A stretch of 64,000 bases of DNA from an uncultured Bacteroides sp. (lineage in GTDB: Bacteria; Bacteroidota; Bacteroidia; Bacteroidales; Bacteroidaceae): contig USEY01000002.1 of assembly GCA_900553815.1 (NCBI GenBank), forward strand, positions 52,355 through 116,354, in the 5' to 3' direction. Within the stretch, counting starts at the first letter, position 1, and every line of letters begins with the position of its first letter. A program made the position numbers and the translations under genes. Below are positions 40,701-47,755 of the stretch, piece after piece. The notes beneath the pieces were generated by a model, which made no database searches, was not told the origin of the DNA, and was given only the letters and a program-made list of their open reading frames with translations.

Positions 40701-41319
40701 CGTTGACCTGCGCCCGGCCGGGCAGAGCCTTACCGGGCAGTCCGTTGCCGGCACGGCGGCAGAGCGAAGTCCACTGTTGTCCGTCGGCCGAAGCCTCCCA
40801 CTCCATCACGTAGCCGCCGCGGGCAGCCTTGTCGTCGTAGACCAGTACGCCGGTCACGGCCACCTGACTCACCTGCTGAGGATAATTGGCCAGCCTGAAC
40901 TGGAAGTAAGTATCTTCGCCCGCCACTTTGTTGCGTGAGAAAGGACCTCCGTCTATCATCCATTCGCGCTCGCGGCTGGGCAACTCGCCCTGCGGAGTAG
41001 AGAGGACCAGATAAGCCGGCCGACGGTCGGTCAGCAACCCGTCAGTCACCAGCTGCGACGTCAGGTTGTAGTCGTAGGCCGACGACTGATAGGCCGGCCT
41101 CAGCAATGCAAGGTTGCGGTAAGCAGAGCCGTCGGGCAACAGCTCGGGCGAGAAGTCTTCGACCGGACAACCCGGATACTGCCCAATGCCACGGGTGTAA
41201 TAGTCCGACCGCAGATAGGACTGCTCGGAAGCAGTCTGCGTTCCGGTGCAGCTGCCTGCCAGCAGCATGACACCCAGGCCCATTCCTATCGACAGGCCTG
41301 TGGAAAATAATGTTTTCAT
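37708..41319 (-). CDS. GH2 family lipoprotein (beta-mannosidase/exo-glucosaminidase-like) with discoidin domains
   Basis: Surface- or periplasm-anchored exo-glycosidase. Start chosen at 41319 (MKTLFSTGLSIGMGLGVMLLAGSC), giving a lipoprotein signal with lipobox LAGSC. Residues 60-400 contain F5/8 type C-like sequence (RPAYQSSAYDYNLTSQLVTDG; EWIYVDLGSRSDFDKVVLHW). The GH2 part follows: jelly roll, Ig-like domains and a barrel with WQDFWLANPADGPDP, the acid/base Glu in GRNEGYP (about 822) and the nucleophile Glu in HSERGMP (about 884). The S-E-R/F-G-x-P nucleophile context resembles exo-beta-mannosidases and glucosaminidases rather than LacZ. It is 92 bp downstream of GH125, suggesting mannose-containing N-glycan as substrate. 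Confidence 0.87.
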   Translation of the reverse strand: MKTLFSTGLSIGMGLGVMLLAGSCTGTQTASEQSYLRSDYYTRGIGQYPGCPVEDFSPELLPDGSAYRNLALLRPAYQSSAYDYNLTSQLVTDGLLTDRRPAYLVLSTPQGELPSREREWMIDGGPFSRNKVAGEDTYFQFRLANYPQQVSQVAVTGVLVYDDKAARGGYVMEWEASADGQQWTSLCRRAGNGLPGKALPGRAQVNDPNKQTEQVSMPMRQLNDVFDFPAAETYTYYRLRLKMAGAYEWSFTDMRFSNAGGDIEMKPSSLFTSAWMSAGTGQEWIYVDLGSRSDFDKVVLHWVNKAVDGKIQASDDAQTWTDLAALPGGERLTDEIAVDGKARYVRVCMNKSADGDRYVLSELQVMGKGGLVARPAGMPAVEQGRMSLSGGGWMLQRASEVKGSGEEISKPDYQTQSWVVATVPGTVLSSYKNVGAIADPNYADNQLTVSESFFNSDFWYRDEFEMPADFGRERVFLNFDGINWKANIYLNGQKAGNLEGAFKRGKFDVTDLVRPGKNVLAVQIVKNLHIGAVKEKNKQSPDFNGGILGADNPTFHASIGWDWIPTVRGRNIGIWNDVYLTTTGAVTVQDPYVQTVLALPDTTAATLTAEVVVKNHAATQVEGVLKGRVGDVAFEQPVKLAPQEERTVVFNAQDYPQLHVENPRLWWPNGYGTPYLYDANFTFVVGGQPSDSKDFKVGLRQMTFDEINHVLNLYVNGRRFIGRGGNWGFSESNLNYRGREYETAVAYHADMNFTMLRNWVGMIGDEELYDACDKYGIMIWQDFWLANPADGPDPYYPDMFLDNAEDYVKRIRSHASIGLYCGRNEGYPTPYIDKGLRKIVKDEHPGMHYISSSADDVVSGHGPYRMLPAKTYFTLEAGNDRFHSERGMPNVMTYESFLRTYSPEGLWPQSNEWGMHDYTLEGAQGATSFNQIIAEGYGQPQSAQEFCELAQWVNYDGHRSMFESRSKKRMGLLMWMSHPCWPSMVWQTYDYFFEPTAAYFGIKKASEPLHIQWNPATDEVEVVNYSAGQHTGLVAEAQVLNMDGSVAWQKTAQVDSREDSTEKCIKLEFPDGLSEVHFIKLWLKEGERVVSDNFYHRTLKENNYQALKTLPKTSLKWNMDTPQEVDGDWQTKVSLENASDVPTLMVRLNLVGEQDGKQFLPVFYSDNYFSLLPGEKKEVSIRWKDVDTRGNAPKLLVTGYNVK

Positions 41320-41411
41320 AGCAGTAATATTGTTTATTACATAAATAGTTTGTTTCTGTCTATTCAAGAAAAAATCTATTCCAAACTACGCCGAGAGAGA
41401 ACCGGTCAGTG

Positions 41412-42899
41412 TCAAAGGCTATTCAGCAGGTCGAGCTTGCCGTCGTCAATCAGCTTCAGTATCAGCTCGCCGAACAGCGTGTTCTGCCAGGCAAACCAGG
41501 CACGGGTAAACTTGGTCGGGTCGTCCTTGTGGAACGACTCGTGCATGAAGCCCGTTCCGGCGTCGGTAGCCATCAGGGTACGGATGCACCACTTGATTTC
41601 CTCGTCATCCTGACTGGTAAATGCTTTCATCATGATGCTCATGGGCCACACCATGTCGTAGCCTATGTGCGGTCCGCCGATGCCCTCGCCCGCAGTGCCG
41701 CGGAAGAAGTAAGGATTGGCCTCGCTCCACACGAAACGGCGCGTATTCTGGTAGACGGGGTCGTCCACAGGGACGTCACCCAGGTAGGCCATGGCCAGCA
41801 AGCTGGGCACGTTGGCGTCGTCCATCAGCATGCGGCCGCCAAATCCGTCGACCTCGTAGGCGTAAATGTCGCCAAACTCCGGATGATGGCACACGGCATG
41901 TCGGCGCAAAGCCTCGGCCACCTCATCGGCCAGGTCGGTGCATTCCTTGGCCAACGACGAATTGCCGTTGACCTGCACGAGAATCTCGGCAGCCTTGCGC
42001 AGCGAGCTGACGGCAAAGAAGTTGGAAGGAATGAGGAAAGGCAGCGTGGTGGCGTCGTCGGAGGGACGGAAGCAGGAGACAATCAGTCCCACCGGACGGG
42101 CGGGCGCGCCCCAACCGTCGTTTATCATGGTATCGGTAGAACGGTTGGTATTGCGCATGAAGCGGTAAGGGCCACGGTCGGCCTTGCGCTGCTGCTCGCG
42201 AAAGGTTTGCACAATGCGGGTGACGGCCTCCACCCACACGTCGTCGAACACCGACGCATCGCCCGTCACCTTCCAGTAGTGGTAGGCCAGGCGCAAGGGA
42301 TAGCACAAGGAGTCAATCTCCCACTTGCGTTCGTGCAGCTCGGGCTTCATGTCAGTATAGTCCGACTGCCACTCGCCTCCCACGGGACCGTCATTGAAAG
42401 CATTGGCGTAGGGGTCGAGGTTAATGCACAACAACTGCCGGCGAATGACGCCTTCGAGCATGGACTTCAGCCGGGGGTCGTCGTTGGCAAAGCGGACATA
42501 CGGCCACACCTGTGCCCCCGAGTCGCGCAACCACATGGCATGGATGTCGCCTGTATAAACAAAGGTATCGGGTTTACCGTCGAGCATACGGAAGTGTACG
42601 GTGGTGTCCAGCGTATTGGGGAAGCAGTTCTCGAACATCCAGGCCAGGCGGGCGTTCTTCAGCAGTGCCTTCACCTCGGCCACCTTGCGGTCAATAATCT
42701 CCGACCTGAACAGTCGCTTTTCTTCGACCGGCCGCCGGCTGACGTAACGTCCTACATTGTCGGTGGGCTGCACATACACATCACCCTTACTAACATACGC
42801 TTCCACAACATCCGCCGAAAGACTGCGGGCGGGAGTTCCGGCCTCTGCATGCGCCGCACCCAGCAATGCGAAGGCCACAGTCAAAAATCTTTTATCCAT
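41412..42899 (-). CDS. GH125 exo-alpha-1,6-mannosidase
   Basis: Exported inverting mannosidase of family GH125, whose known members cleave alpha-1,6-linked mannose, for example from N-glycans or yeast mannan. Signal peptide MDKRFLTVAFALLGAAHAEA; (alpha/alpha)6 barrel with FENCFPNTLDTTV, VYTGDIHAMWLRDSGAQVWPY and DPYANAFNDGP, followed by MKPELHERKWEIDSLCYPLRLAYHYW, and DDANVPSLLAMAYLG near the C-terminus. The 495-residue length is normal. First gene of a two-gene unit with the GH2 lipoprotein. The upstream gap (42900-43240) holds a 22-bp repeat array at its far end and otherwise nothing I can name. Confidence 0.92.
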   Translation of the reverse strand: MDKRFLTVAFALLGAAHAEAGTPARSLSADVVEAYVSKGDVYVQPTDNVGRYVSRRPVEEKRLFRSEIIDRKVAEVKALLKNARLAWMFENCFPNTLDTTVHFRMLDGKPDTFVYTGDIHAMWLRDSGAQVWPYVRFANDDPRLKSMLEGVIRRQLLCINLDPYANAFNDGPVGGEWQSDYTDMKPELHERKWEIDSLCYPLRLAYHYWKVTGDASVFDDVWVEAVTRIVQTFREQQRKADRGPYRFMRNTNRSTDTMINDGWGAPARPVGLIVSCFRPSDDATTLPFLIPSNFFAVSSLRKAAEILVQVNGNSSLAKECTDLADEVAEALRRHAVCHHPEFGDIYAYEVDGFGGRMLMDDANVPSLLAMAYLGDVPVDDPVYQNTRRFVWSEANPYFFRGTAGEGIGGPHIGYDMVWPMSIMMKAFTSQDDEEIKWCIRTLMATDAGTGFMHESFHKDDPTKFTRAWFAWQNTLFGELILKLIDDGKLDLLNSL

Positions 42900-43140
42900 A
42901 AATCTAATTTTCAGTCATACTAGCCATAATGTCTGCCCCATCATCCGGCATCACAAACCTGCAATGCATCGAAAAGGACAAACGGGATGCAAAACAAAAG
43001 TTAACGAGCGTAAAGATAGCACCTTTGCGGGGAAAAGGCAAGTGAAGGACAATGAAAAAACGGTACAGGCAGAATGCTTCGACCCACTCTTGACAGAACG
43101 ACGATAAAAAGACTGAAAATCAGATATCAGAAAGGCGTTT

Positions 43141-43228
43141 GATAGCAGTTAACTGCTGACACGATAAGTCTTAACACTTTTCGCCATAAGTCTTAACTGC
43201 TAACGCGATAAGTGTTAACTGCTATCAT
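43141..43228. repeat. Four 22-bp palindromic repeat units (family A, copy 3)
   Basis: Units start at 43141, 43163, 43185 and 43207, a strict 22-bp period. The first contains AGCAGTTAACTGCT exactly as in the other two arrays; the others drift to AAGTCTTAACACTT and AAGTGTTAACTGCT. Lies between the DUF2851 stop and the GH125 start region. Confidence 0.85.
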
Positions 43229-43240
43229 CCCCCTTTCAGA

Positions 43241-44548
43241 CTACTTCTCAGGAGGCTGTGAAGAGGGGGTACGGTCGACACGTTTCAGGTATTCGTAGCC
43301 AAAGCGGCAACGCAGGCAGTCCTTACGGTCGCAATAGGCCGTGCGAAGCTGGATAAGTGCCTGCGAGTCGGCAGCCGAAGTGACGGGCAAGCCCACTTCG
43401 CTCCAAAGCCTGACTATGTGGTTGTCTTCGGCTTTGATTGACTCGATGTAACGGGTGGCGCGTTCACAGAGCGATTCATCGCCACGATGGCGTCCGTAGG
43501 CGTAAAGGAAAGGGACGACGGTGTTAATGAGCAGCAGGTCGATAGCCTTGGCTCCGAGACGGGCGGTGCGCCGGGGCGAAGCGTGGCCGAAGCTGTAGTG
43601 CTCGTGCCAGTAGTCCGAGGTACCGGCCTGTAGCAGGGCGGTGGTGTCGGTCGTGGTCTCGGCTTCCATCAGCCGCGAGAAGAGAGTCTGCCCCTGCTGA
43701 TAAAGGGCGGCCAGCTGAGCCAGACGCACGTGGGGAAAGTTGGCAGGACGCAGGCGCAGGAAGCGCCACTGCGCGGCATCGAGCGGACGGGGCAAGTCGA
43801 ACTTGCGCTGCAGGTAGCGAAACTCCTGACGCAGGCGTTGGTAATAGGCATCATCGGCAGGCTCGTCGGCTTCGAGCAGTCCGGCCTGGCCGAAGAAAAT
43901 GGCTTCTATCTGAAACAAATCGTCGCGATGCTTGTCCACGGCACGGAAGGGTATCCGCCCGGCCCAGGCTTCAAAAGCATCGGCGTTGACACCGAAGCCG
44001 AAGTTACGCGCCAGAGTGACGAAGAACACGTCTTCCCAATGATTGGCATGCTGCTCTAGGCGGCGGGCAATGTCGAGCGACTTGCGTTCGAGTCGCTCCA
44101 CGTGCAAGGCCGACAACCAGCTGTGCACGGTGAGCCGGGGCAGCCGCGGGATGACGGCATAGCAGGGTGGATAGTGGCGGGTGTGTTGCAGCTCATCATA
44201 ACGCTGTTCCACATCGGCCGGACAACGGAGCACCAGTTGGGGCAGGACTTCTCCGCCGGGCAGTTCAATGCGGCAGTCTTCCTCACCCACCACGTGCAGG
44301 ATGACGTTGGCGTATGCCGGGTCGGCGGTGTGTCCGTGGCGCATCCAGTCCGACGCCTTCTGATGTATCTCTACGTTACCCACCCAGAGGGTACCGCCAA
44401 TTTTCAGCTTGGCATTGAAGAAGTCGGGGCCTGCATTCCGGTTGGGCAGACCGGGGTCAATGACTTCCACCGGCTGGCCGTCGGTGGTAAGAAGCGGAGC
44501 AAGGGGGAAAAGGCGGTGGTGCCAGACGTAGTGAAGAAGGAGTTCCAT
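43241..44548 (-). CDS. DUF2851 family protein
   Basis: A 435-residue cytoplasmic protein of the DUF2851 family, widespread in Bacteroidetes and of unknown function. The N-terminal MELLLHYVWHHRLFPLAPLLTTDGQPVEVIDPG and FNAKLKIGGTLWVGNVEIHQKASDWMRHGH are typical. The latter block (G-N-V-E-I-H with nearby acidic residues) looks like a small beta-domain that could hold a nuclease-like site, which is speculation. The C-terminal cluster C-x5-C-x2-C (CDRKDCLRC) may bind metal. Upstream lies the repeat/hairpin shared with the kinase gene end, so it is probably transcribed separately from the kinase. Confidence 0.88.
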   Translation of the reverse strand: MELLLHYVWHHRLFPLAPLLTTDGQPVEVIDPGLPNRNAGPDFFNAKLKIGGTLWVGNVEIHQKASDWMRHGHTADPAYANVILHVVGEEDCRIELPGGEVLPQLVLRCPADVEQRYDELQHTRHYPPCYAVIPRLPRLTVHSWLSALHVERLERKSLDIARRLEQHANHWEDVFFVTLARNFGFGVNADAFEAWAGRIPFRAVDKHRDDLFQIEAIFFGQAGLLEADEPADDAYYQRLRQEFRYLQRKFDLPRPLDAAQWRFLRLRPANFPHVRLAQLAALYQQGQTLFSRLMEAETTTDTTALLQAGTSDYWHEHYSFGHASPRRTARLGAKAIDLLLINTVVPFLYAYGRHRGDESLCERATRYIESIKAEDNHIVRLWSEVGLPVTSAADSQALIQLRTAYCDRKDCLRCRFGYEYLKRVDRTPSSQPPEK

Positions 44549-44559
44549 GTTTATCAGTG

Positions 44560-44672
44560 GTAAGTGATTAGTGGTAAGTGATAAGTGATGAGCGATAGGT
44601 GATGAGTGGTAAGCGGTTAAAAACCTCCGGATAGAATACTAACCGCTTACCACTAACCACTTACCGCTGAAT
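44560..44672. repeat. GGTAAGTGAT-type degenerate repeat tract overlapping the kinase 3' end
   Basis: Repeated variants of AGTGGTAAGTGATTAGTGG run from the DUF2851 start to past the kinase stop codon at 44653. The last codons of the kinase (YSAVSG, stop) are encoded by this repeat. Confidence 0.65.
44606..44653 (-). terminator. Hairpin at the sensor kinase stop codon
   Basis: Perfect 14-bp arms GTGGTAAGCGGTTA (44606-44619) and TAACCGCTTACCAC (44640-44653) formed by two oppositely oriented copies of the repeat; it begins at the kinase stop codon. Confidence 0.55.
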
Positions 44673-45882
44673 ACTCGCTGCTTCCTTCCGGAGGTAGTGG
44701 CAGCGATACGGTAAACTCGCTGAACCGCCCCGGCACGCTCTCCACGCTGACGTAGCCGTCGTGTTCGCGGGCCACATTCATCACGTAGTTCAAGCCGAGG
44801 CCAAAGCCCGAGACTTTCTTCTGCCCGTTGCCGTCGTCGCGGGGCAGTACGCGTTCAAACTTGTCGAAGATGGTACGCTGAGCGGATAGTGGGATGCCAA
44901 TACCGTTGTCGCGGACGCTGATGCGGACGAAGCCGGCCTCTGAACGCGAGGCAATGGCCACTTCCACCGTGTCCTTGGAATATTTCAGGGCGTTGTCTAT
45001 CAGGTTGGCGATGGCTTCCTTTAGGAATTCCATGTCGGCATAGACTTCCGTGGCTTGCAGGTCGATGCGGAAGGTGACAGGCTTCTGTGTTTTTGCCTTG
45101 AAGGTATTCACCAGCTCGTCCACCATCGGAGGCAGTTCGTGCCAATCTTTGTTTAGCAGCAGTTGCCGATGCTCCATCTTGGAAAGGGTAAGCACTTTGT
45201 TGGTCAGTGCCAGAAGGTGCTGTGCTTCATGCTCCAGCACGTCAAAGTGCCGCTGCTTGCGCTCGGGCTTAGCATCCAGGCGGCCACTCCGCAGGGTCTT
45301 CAGTCCGATGAGCAGGGTCGTTATGGGCGTCTTCATGTCATGCACCATGGCATAGGAGAAGTCCTCGCGCATCTGCGACAGTTTATCCTGTCGGCGGATG
45401 ATGTCCACCTGCTTGGCAATGCCAAAAGCCAGGAAGAAGAAACCCACCACCGTACCCAGCAGGTAGTAGAGCTGCGACCCTACCGTCTCGGCACGAAGGT
45501 TGAGAAGGTAGGCACGCACGCCTTGCAGGCTGTCCAACGGGATGACGAATGTGCGACGCTGCTCCAGTTCCCGTTCGTAGTCATCAAAATAGCGCAAGGC
45601 AGAGCGGAGTACCACGGTCGAATCGCCCGTAAGTGACACCGTGTCCAGCCGAAAGCGGAGGCGATGCAACCCTTCTTCGCGCAGTTGCAGACGGAAGAGA
45701 GAGTCGAGCCCAACTTCGGGGCTGAGGGCGTGTCGGTCGTCGGCACGGCACCAGGCCTCGTGGACGGTACGCATCACGCGCTGGTTGTTGAGTCCCAATC
45801 CCATGCCCGTCCAGCGGCCTAGGAAGAAGATAGCCACGGCGGCGGCCACGATGGTGAGGAGGATGTAGTAGGACTTGCTCAT
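44653..45882 (-). CDS. Membrane sensor histidine kinase without adjacent response regulator
   Basis: Two-transmembrane sensor kinase, RprX-like. Helix 1 about residues 5-25 (YYILLTIVAAAVAIFFLGRW), a periplasmic region of about 120 residues, helix 2 about 143-163 (LLGTVVGFFFLAFGIAK), then HisKA with MVHDMKTPITTL, N box NLIDNALKYSKD, G1 DNGIGIP and G2 GFGLGLNYV. No receiver domain. No response regulator gene is found on either side, which is unusual for this class. Divergent from two small membrane protein genes across a shared regulatory region. The C-terminal six residues come from the intergenic repeat. Confidence 0.93.
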   Translation of the reverse strand: MSKSYYILLTIVAAAVAIFFLGRWTGMGLGLNNQRVMRTVHEAWCRADDRHALSPEVGLDSLFRLQLREEGLHRLRFRLDTVSLTGDSTVVLRSALRYFDDYERELEQRRTFVIPLDSLQGVRAYLLNLRAETVGSQLYYLLGTVVGFFFLAFGIAKQVDIIRRQDKLSQMREDFSYAMVHDMKTPITTLLIGLKTLRSGRLDAKPERKQRHFDVLEHEAQHLLALTNKVLTLSKMEHRQLLLNKDWHELPPMVDELVNTFKAKTQKPVTFRIDLQATEVYADMEFLKEAIANLIDNALKYSKDTVEVAIASRSEAGFVRISVRDNGIGIPLSAQRTIFDKFERVLPRDDGNGQKKVSGFGLGLNYVMNVAREHDGYVSVESVPGRFSEFTVSLPLPPEGSSEYSAVSG

Positions 45883-45894
45883 GTTATTCAGCGG

Positions 45895-45955
45895 TTAGTG
45901 ATTAACGGTGAGCGATGAGCGTAGATATACTAACCACTCACCGCTTACCGCTACA
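45895..45955. repeat. Inverted degenerate repeat in the kinase 5' leader
   Basis: Sequence variants of AGCGGTTAGTGATTAACGG on one side face ACTCACCGCTTACCGCT on the other, forming an imperfect stem between the kinase -7 element and its start codon. Same family as 44560-44672. Confidence 0.5.
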
Positions 45956-45984
45956 AAAGTAACTTCTTTTCCTTTTCTCTCCAA
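45954..45984 (-). promoter_or_regulatory. Promoter of the sensor kinase gene
   Basis: On the minus strand the -7 is TACTTTTG (plus 45954-45961) and a -33 TTG (plus 45982-45984) lies 20 bp away, a good Bacteroides match. Confidence 0.55.
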
Positions 45985-45988
45985 CTCC

Positions 45989-46016
45989 GTTAACGTAAAG
46001 ATAACGTAACGTTAAC
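45989..46016. promoter_or_regulatory. GTTAACGT palindrome in divergent promoter region
   Basis: Perfect arms GTTAACGT (45989-45996) and ACGTTAAC (46009-46016), with a third half-site ATAACGTA between. It sits directly upstream of the -33 of the kinase promoter and about 22 bp upstream of the -7 of the rightward promoter, as an operator controlling both would. Confidence 0.55.
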
Positions 46017-46038
46017 CTCCCGTTTACTGAAGAGGGCC

Positions 46039-46046
46039 TATCTTTG
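46039..46046 (+). promoter_or_regulatory. Bacteroides -7 element for the 57-aa gene
   Basis: TATCTTTG followed by C, exact TAnnTTTG consensus, 28 bp before the ATG at 46075. Confidence 0.6.
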
Positions 46047-46074
46047 CAACGTCAACAAAAAAACAACTATCACG

Positions 46075-46248
46075 ATGAAAACAACTGTCAAAAACAATAT
46101 CGCCCGCTTCCTTTCGAAAGAAGCAACCTTGCTGACAGGCAACACCCCCTTCAAGAAAACCCTCGTTGTGGCAGCCGCCGGGCTGTTCAGTTTCATCGTT
46201 TGCTTCTTGGCGGGCTACTATATAGGAGAATTCATCGCTACCCATTAA
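46075..46248 (+). CDS. 57-residue single-pass membrane protein
   Basis: Short gene with no family I recognise. It begins MKTTVKNNIARFLSKEA, and has one hydrophobic helix (about residues 29-50, LVVAAAGLFSFIVCFLAGYY) and a short acidic end GEFIATH. Support for being real: consensus -7 element 28 bp upstream, normal start, position 19 bp before a second membrane protein gene, and the same MKTT start. Likely the first gene of a two-gene unit divergent from the sensor kinase, perhaps regulated with it. Confidence 0.6.
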   Translation: MKTTVKNNIARFLSKEATLLTGNTPFKKTLVVAAAGLFSFIVCFLAGYYIGEFIATH

Positions 46249-46267
46249 AAAATATAATTCATGCATT

Positions 46268-46909
46268 ATGAAAACAACCGTACAATCTACCCCAAACCCT
46301 GCCGCACAACCTGACGGCATGGAAGTCAAAATCAATCCGGGACGAATCAGCGTTTACGTCGTCATGTTCTACATTCTGGTCATGTTCGCCAGCTCAGTCC
46401 TCTACATCTTCATCTGGGAGGAATTCTCCGTCTACAACCTGGGCCACTACATCGGGTTGCACTGGGGAAGAGGCATCCTCCGGCTACTGCTCATAATATT
46501 TGTCCTTTACATCTTGGCTGGCAGCCTGGTGTCGTATTTCATCAGCGGGCGCAGCCTGAAAGGCATCCGCTGGCACTGCGACTGGAAATCGGCGGGGTTC
46601 TATCCCTCCCGAGCTGTTCCCCTGAAGCACTATCGACTGCTGTTGCTCCTGCCGGGCATCCTGCTGGGTGTACTGCCTGTGCTACACGGCTTCTGCACCG
46701 GCAATGCCACTGCCTACGTCTTCGGCATCATCGCACTGGTGTGCAGCACTGCCGACTTCACCATGTGGTATAAGCTACGCTCCTTTGACGACGAGGATTT
46801 GTTCCAGACGGGAAAAAACACCTACCAGGGCACCGTCATCCGACGCAACTACGCGAAGGAAGGACAAACGGACTGCCACCAGCGGCCGACATTGTTAAGA
46901 ATAAGTTAA
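46268..46909 (+). CDS. Four-helix membrane protein, distantly DUF3267-like
   Basis: A 213-residue integral membrane protein. Hydrophobic segments lie near residues 28-50, 73-95, 121-142 and 149-170. The last part (YVFGIIALVCSTADFTMWYKLRSF, then an acidic DDEDLFQ) resembles the C-terminal region of DUF3267 putative zincin-type membrane proteins, but I find no HExxH motif; the nearest site reads HCDWK. It is therefore either a degenerate relative or unrelated. Co-transcribed with the preceding 57-residue gene (19 bp gap). Function unknown; location opposite the kinase suggests an envelope-stress role, which is inference. Confidence 0.65.
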   Translation: MKTTVQSTPNPAAQPDGMEVKINPGRISVYVVMFYILVMFASSVLYIFIWEEFSVYNLGHYIGLHWGRGILRLLLIIFVLYILAGSLVSYFISGRSLKGIRWHCDWKSAGFYPSRAVPLKHYRLLLLLPGILLGVLPVLHGFCTGNATAYVFGIIALVCSTADFTMWYKLRSFDDEDLFQTGKNTYQGTVIRRNYAKEGQTDCHQRPTLLRIS

Positions 46910-46936
46910 TTATAAGACCGAATGTAAGAAAAATCC

Positions 46937-46944
46937 TATCTTTG
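46937..46944 (+). promoter_or_regulatory. Bacteroides -7 element for the dapB operon
   Basis: TATCTTTG followed by C, 34 bp before the dapB start codon, an exact match to TAnnTTTG. Confidence 0.65.
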
Positions 46945-46978
46945 CACACTTACATATAATAAGAATAAGCAGAAAACA

Positions 46979-47740
46979 ATGAAGATAGCACTTATAGGTT
47001 ATGGAAAGATGGGCAAGGAAATAGAACGCATTGCCCTGAGCCGCGGACACGAAATTGTCTGCATCATTGACATTGACAACCAACAGGACTTTGAGTCGGA
47101 AGCTTTCCGCAGTGCCGACGTAGCCATTGAGTTCACCAACCCGAAGGCTGCCTACGGCAACTACATGAAAGCCTTTGCCGCCGGCGTCAAGCTGGTGTCG
47201 GGCAGTACGGGCTGGCTGGAGGAGCATGGCGAAGAAGTACGCCGCCTCTGTACCGAAGGTGGTAAGACACTGTTCTGGTCCAGCAACTTCAGTCTGGGCG
47301 TGGCCATCTTCTCGGCCGTCAATAAGTACTTGGCCAAGATTATGAACCAGTTCCCCGGCTACGATGTCAGCATGACCGAAACGCACCACATACACAAGCT
47401 CGACGCTCCAAGCGGCACTGCAATCACCCTGGCCGAAGGTATCCTTGAGAACCTGGACCGCAAGACACGCTGGGTGAAGGGCACACTACAGGCACCCGAC
47501 GGAACCGTAACGGGCAGCACTGCCTGCGCCGCCAACGAACTGCCGGTCAGCTCCATCCGCGAAGGCGAGGTGCCGGGCATACACAGCATACGCTATGACT
47601 CCGAGGCCGACAGCATCACCATCACCCACGACGCCAAAAACCGTGGCGGCTTTGCCCTGGGTGCCGTGCTGGCTGCCGAATATACCGCCAGCCATGAAGG
47701 TTTCCTGGGAATGAGCGACCTTTTCCCGTTTCTGAAATAA
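46979..47740 (+). CDS. dapB: 4-hydroxy-tetrahydrodipicolinate reductase
   Basis: Cytoplasmic NAD(P)H-dependent reductase of the diaminopimelate/lysine pathway, reducing hydroxy-tetrahydrodipicolinate to tetrahydrodipicolinate. The 253 residues start with the Rossmann fingerprint ALIGYGKMGKEI and contain the substrate-binding/catalytic block ETHHIHKLDAPSGTA (about 135-150) with the active-site His and Lys. The second glycine of the usual GxxGxxG is present. First gene of an operon with lepB (15 bp gap), a lepB-like gene and wbqC. Confidence 0.97.
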   Translation: MKIALIGYGKMGKEIERIALSRGHEIVCIIDIDNQQDFESEAFRSADVAIEFTNPKAAYGNYMKAFAAGVKLVSGSTGWLEEHGEEVRRLCTEGGKTLFWSSNFSLGVAIFSAVNKYLAKIMNQFPGYDVSMTETHHIHKLDAPSGTAITLAEGILENLDRKTRWVKGTLQAPDGTVTGSTACAANELPVSSIREGEVPGIHSIRYDSEADSITITHDAKNRGGFALGAVLAAEYTASHEGFLGMSDLFPFLK

Positions 47741-47755
47741 CAAAAAGCAATAACC

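Noticed and set aside
38032..40938. 968-codon open frame antisense to the GH2 lipoprotein
   Set aside because: It lies fully opposite a well-supported GH2 gene with catalytic motifs, and its translation is His/Val/Gln-rich with no domain pattern; long antisense frames are common in GC-rich Bacteroides genes.
46268..46909. Membrane metalloprotease (DUF3267) assignment
   Set aside because: The C-terminal part is reminiscent of that family, but the HExxH motif is missing, so I do not call it a protease.
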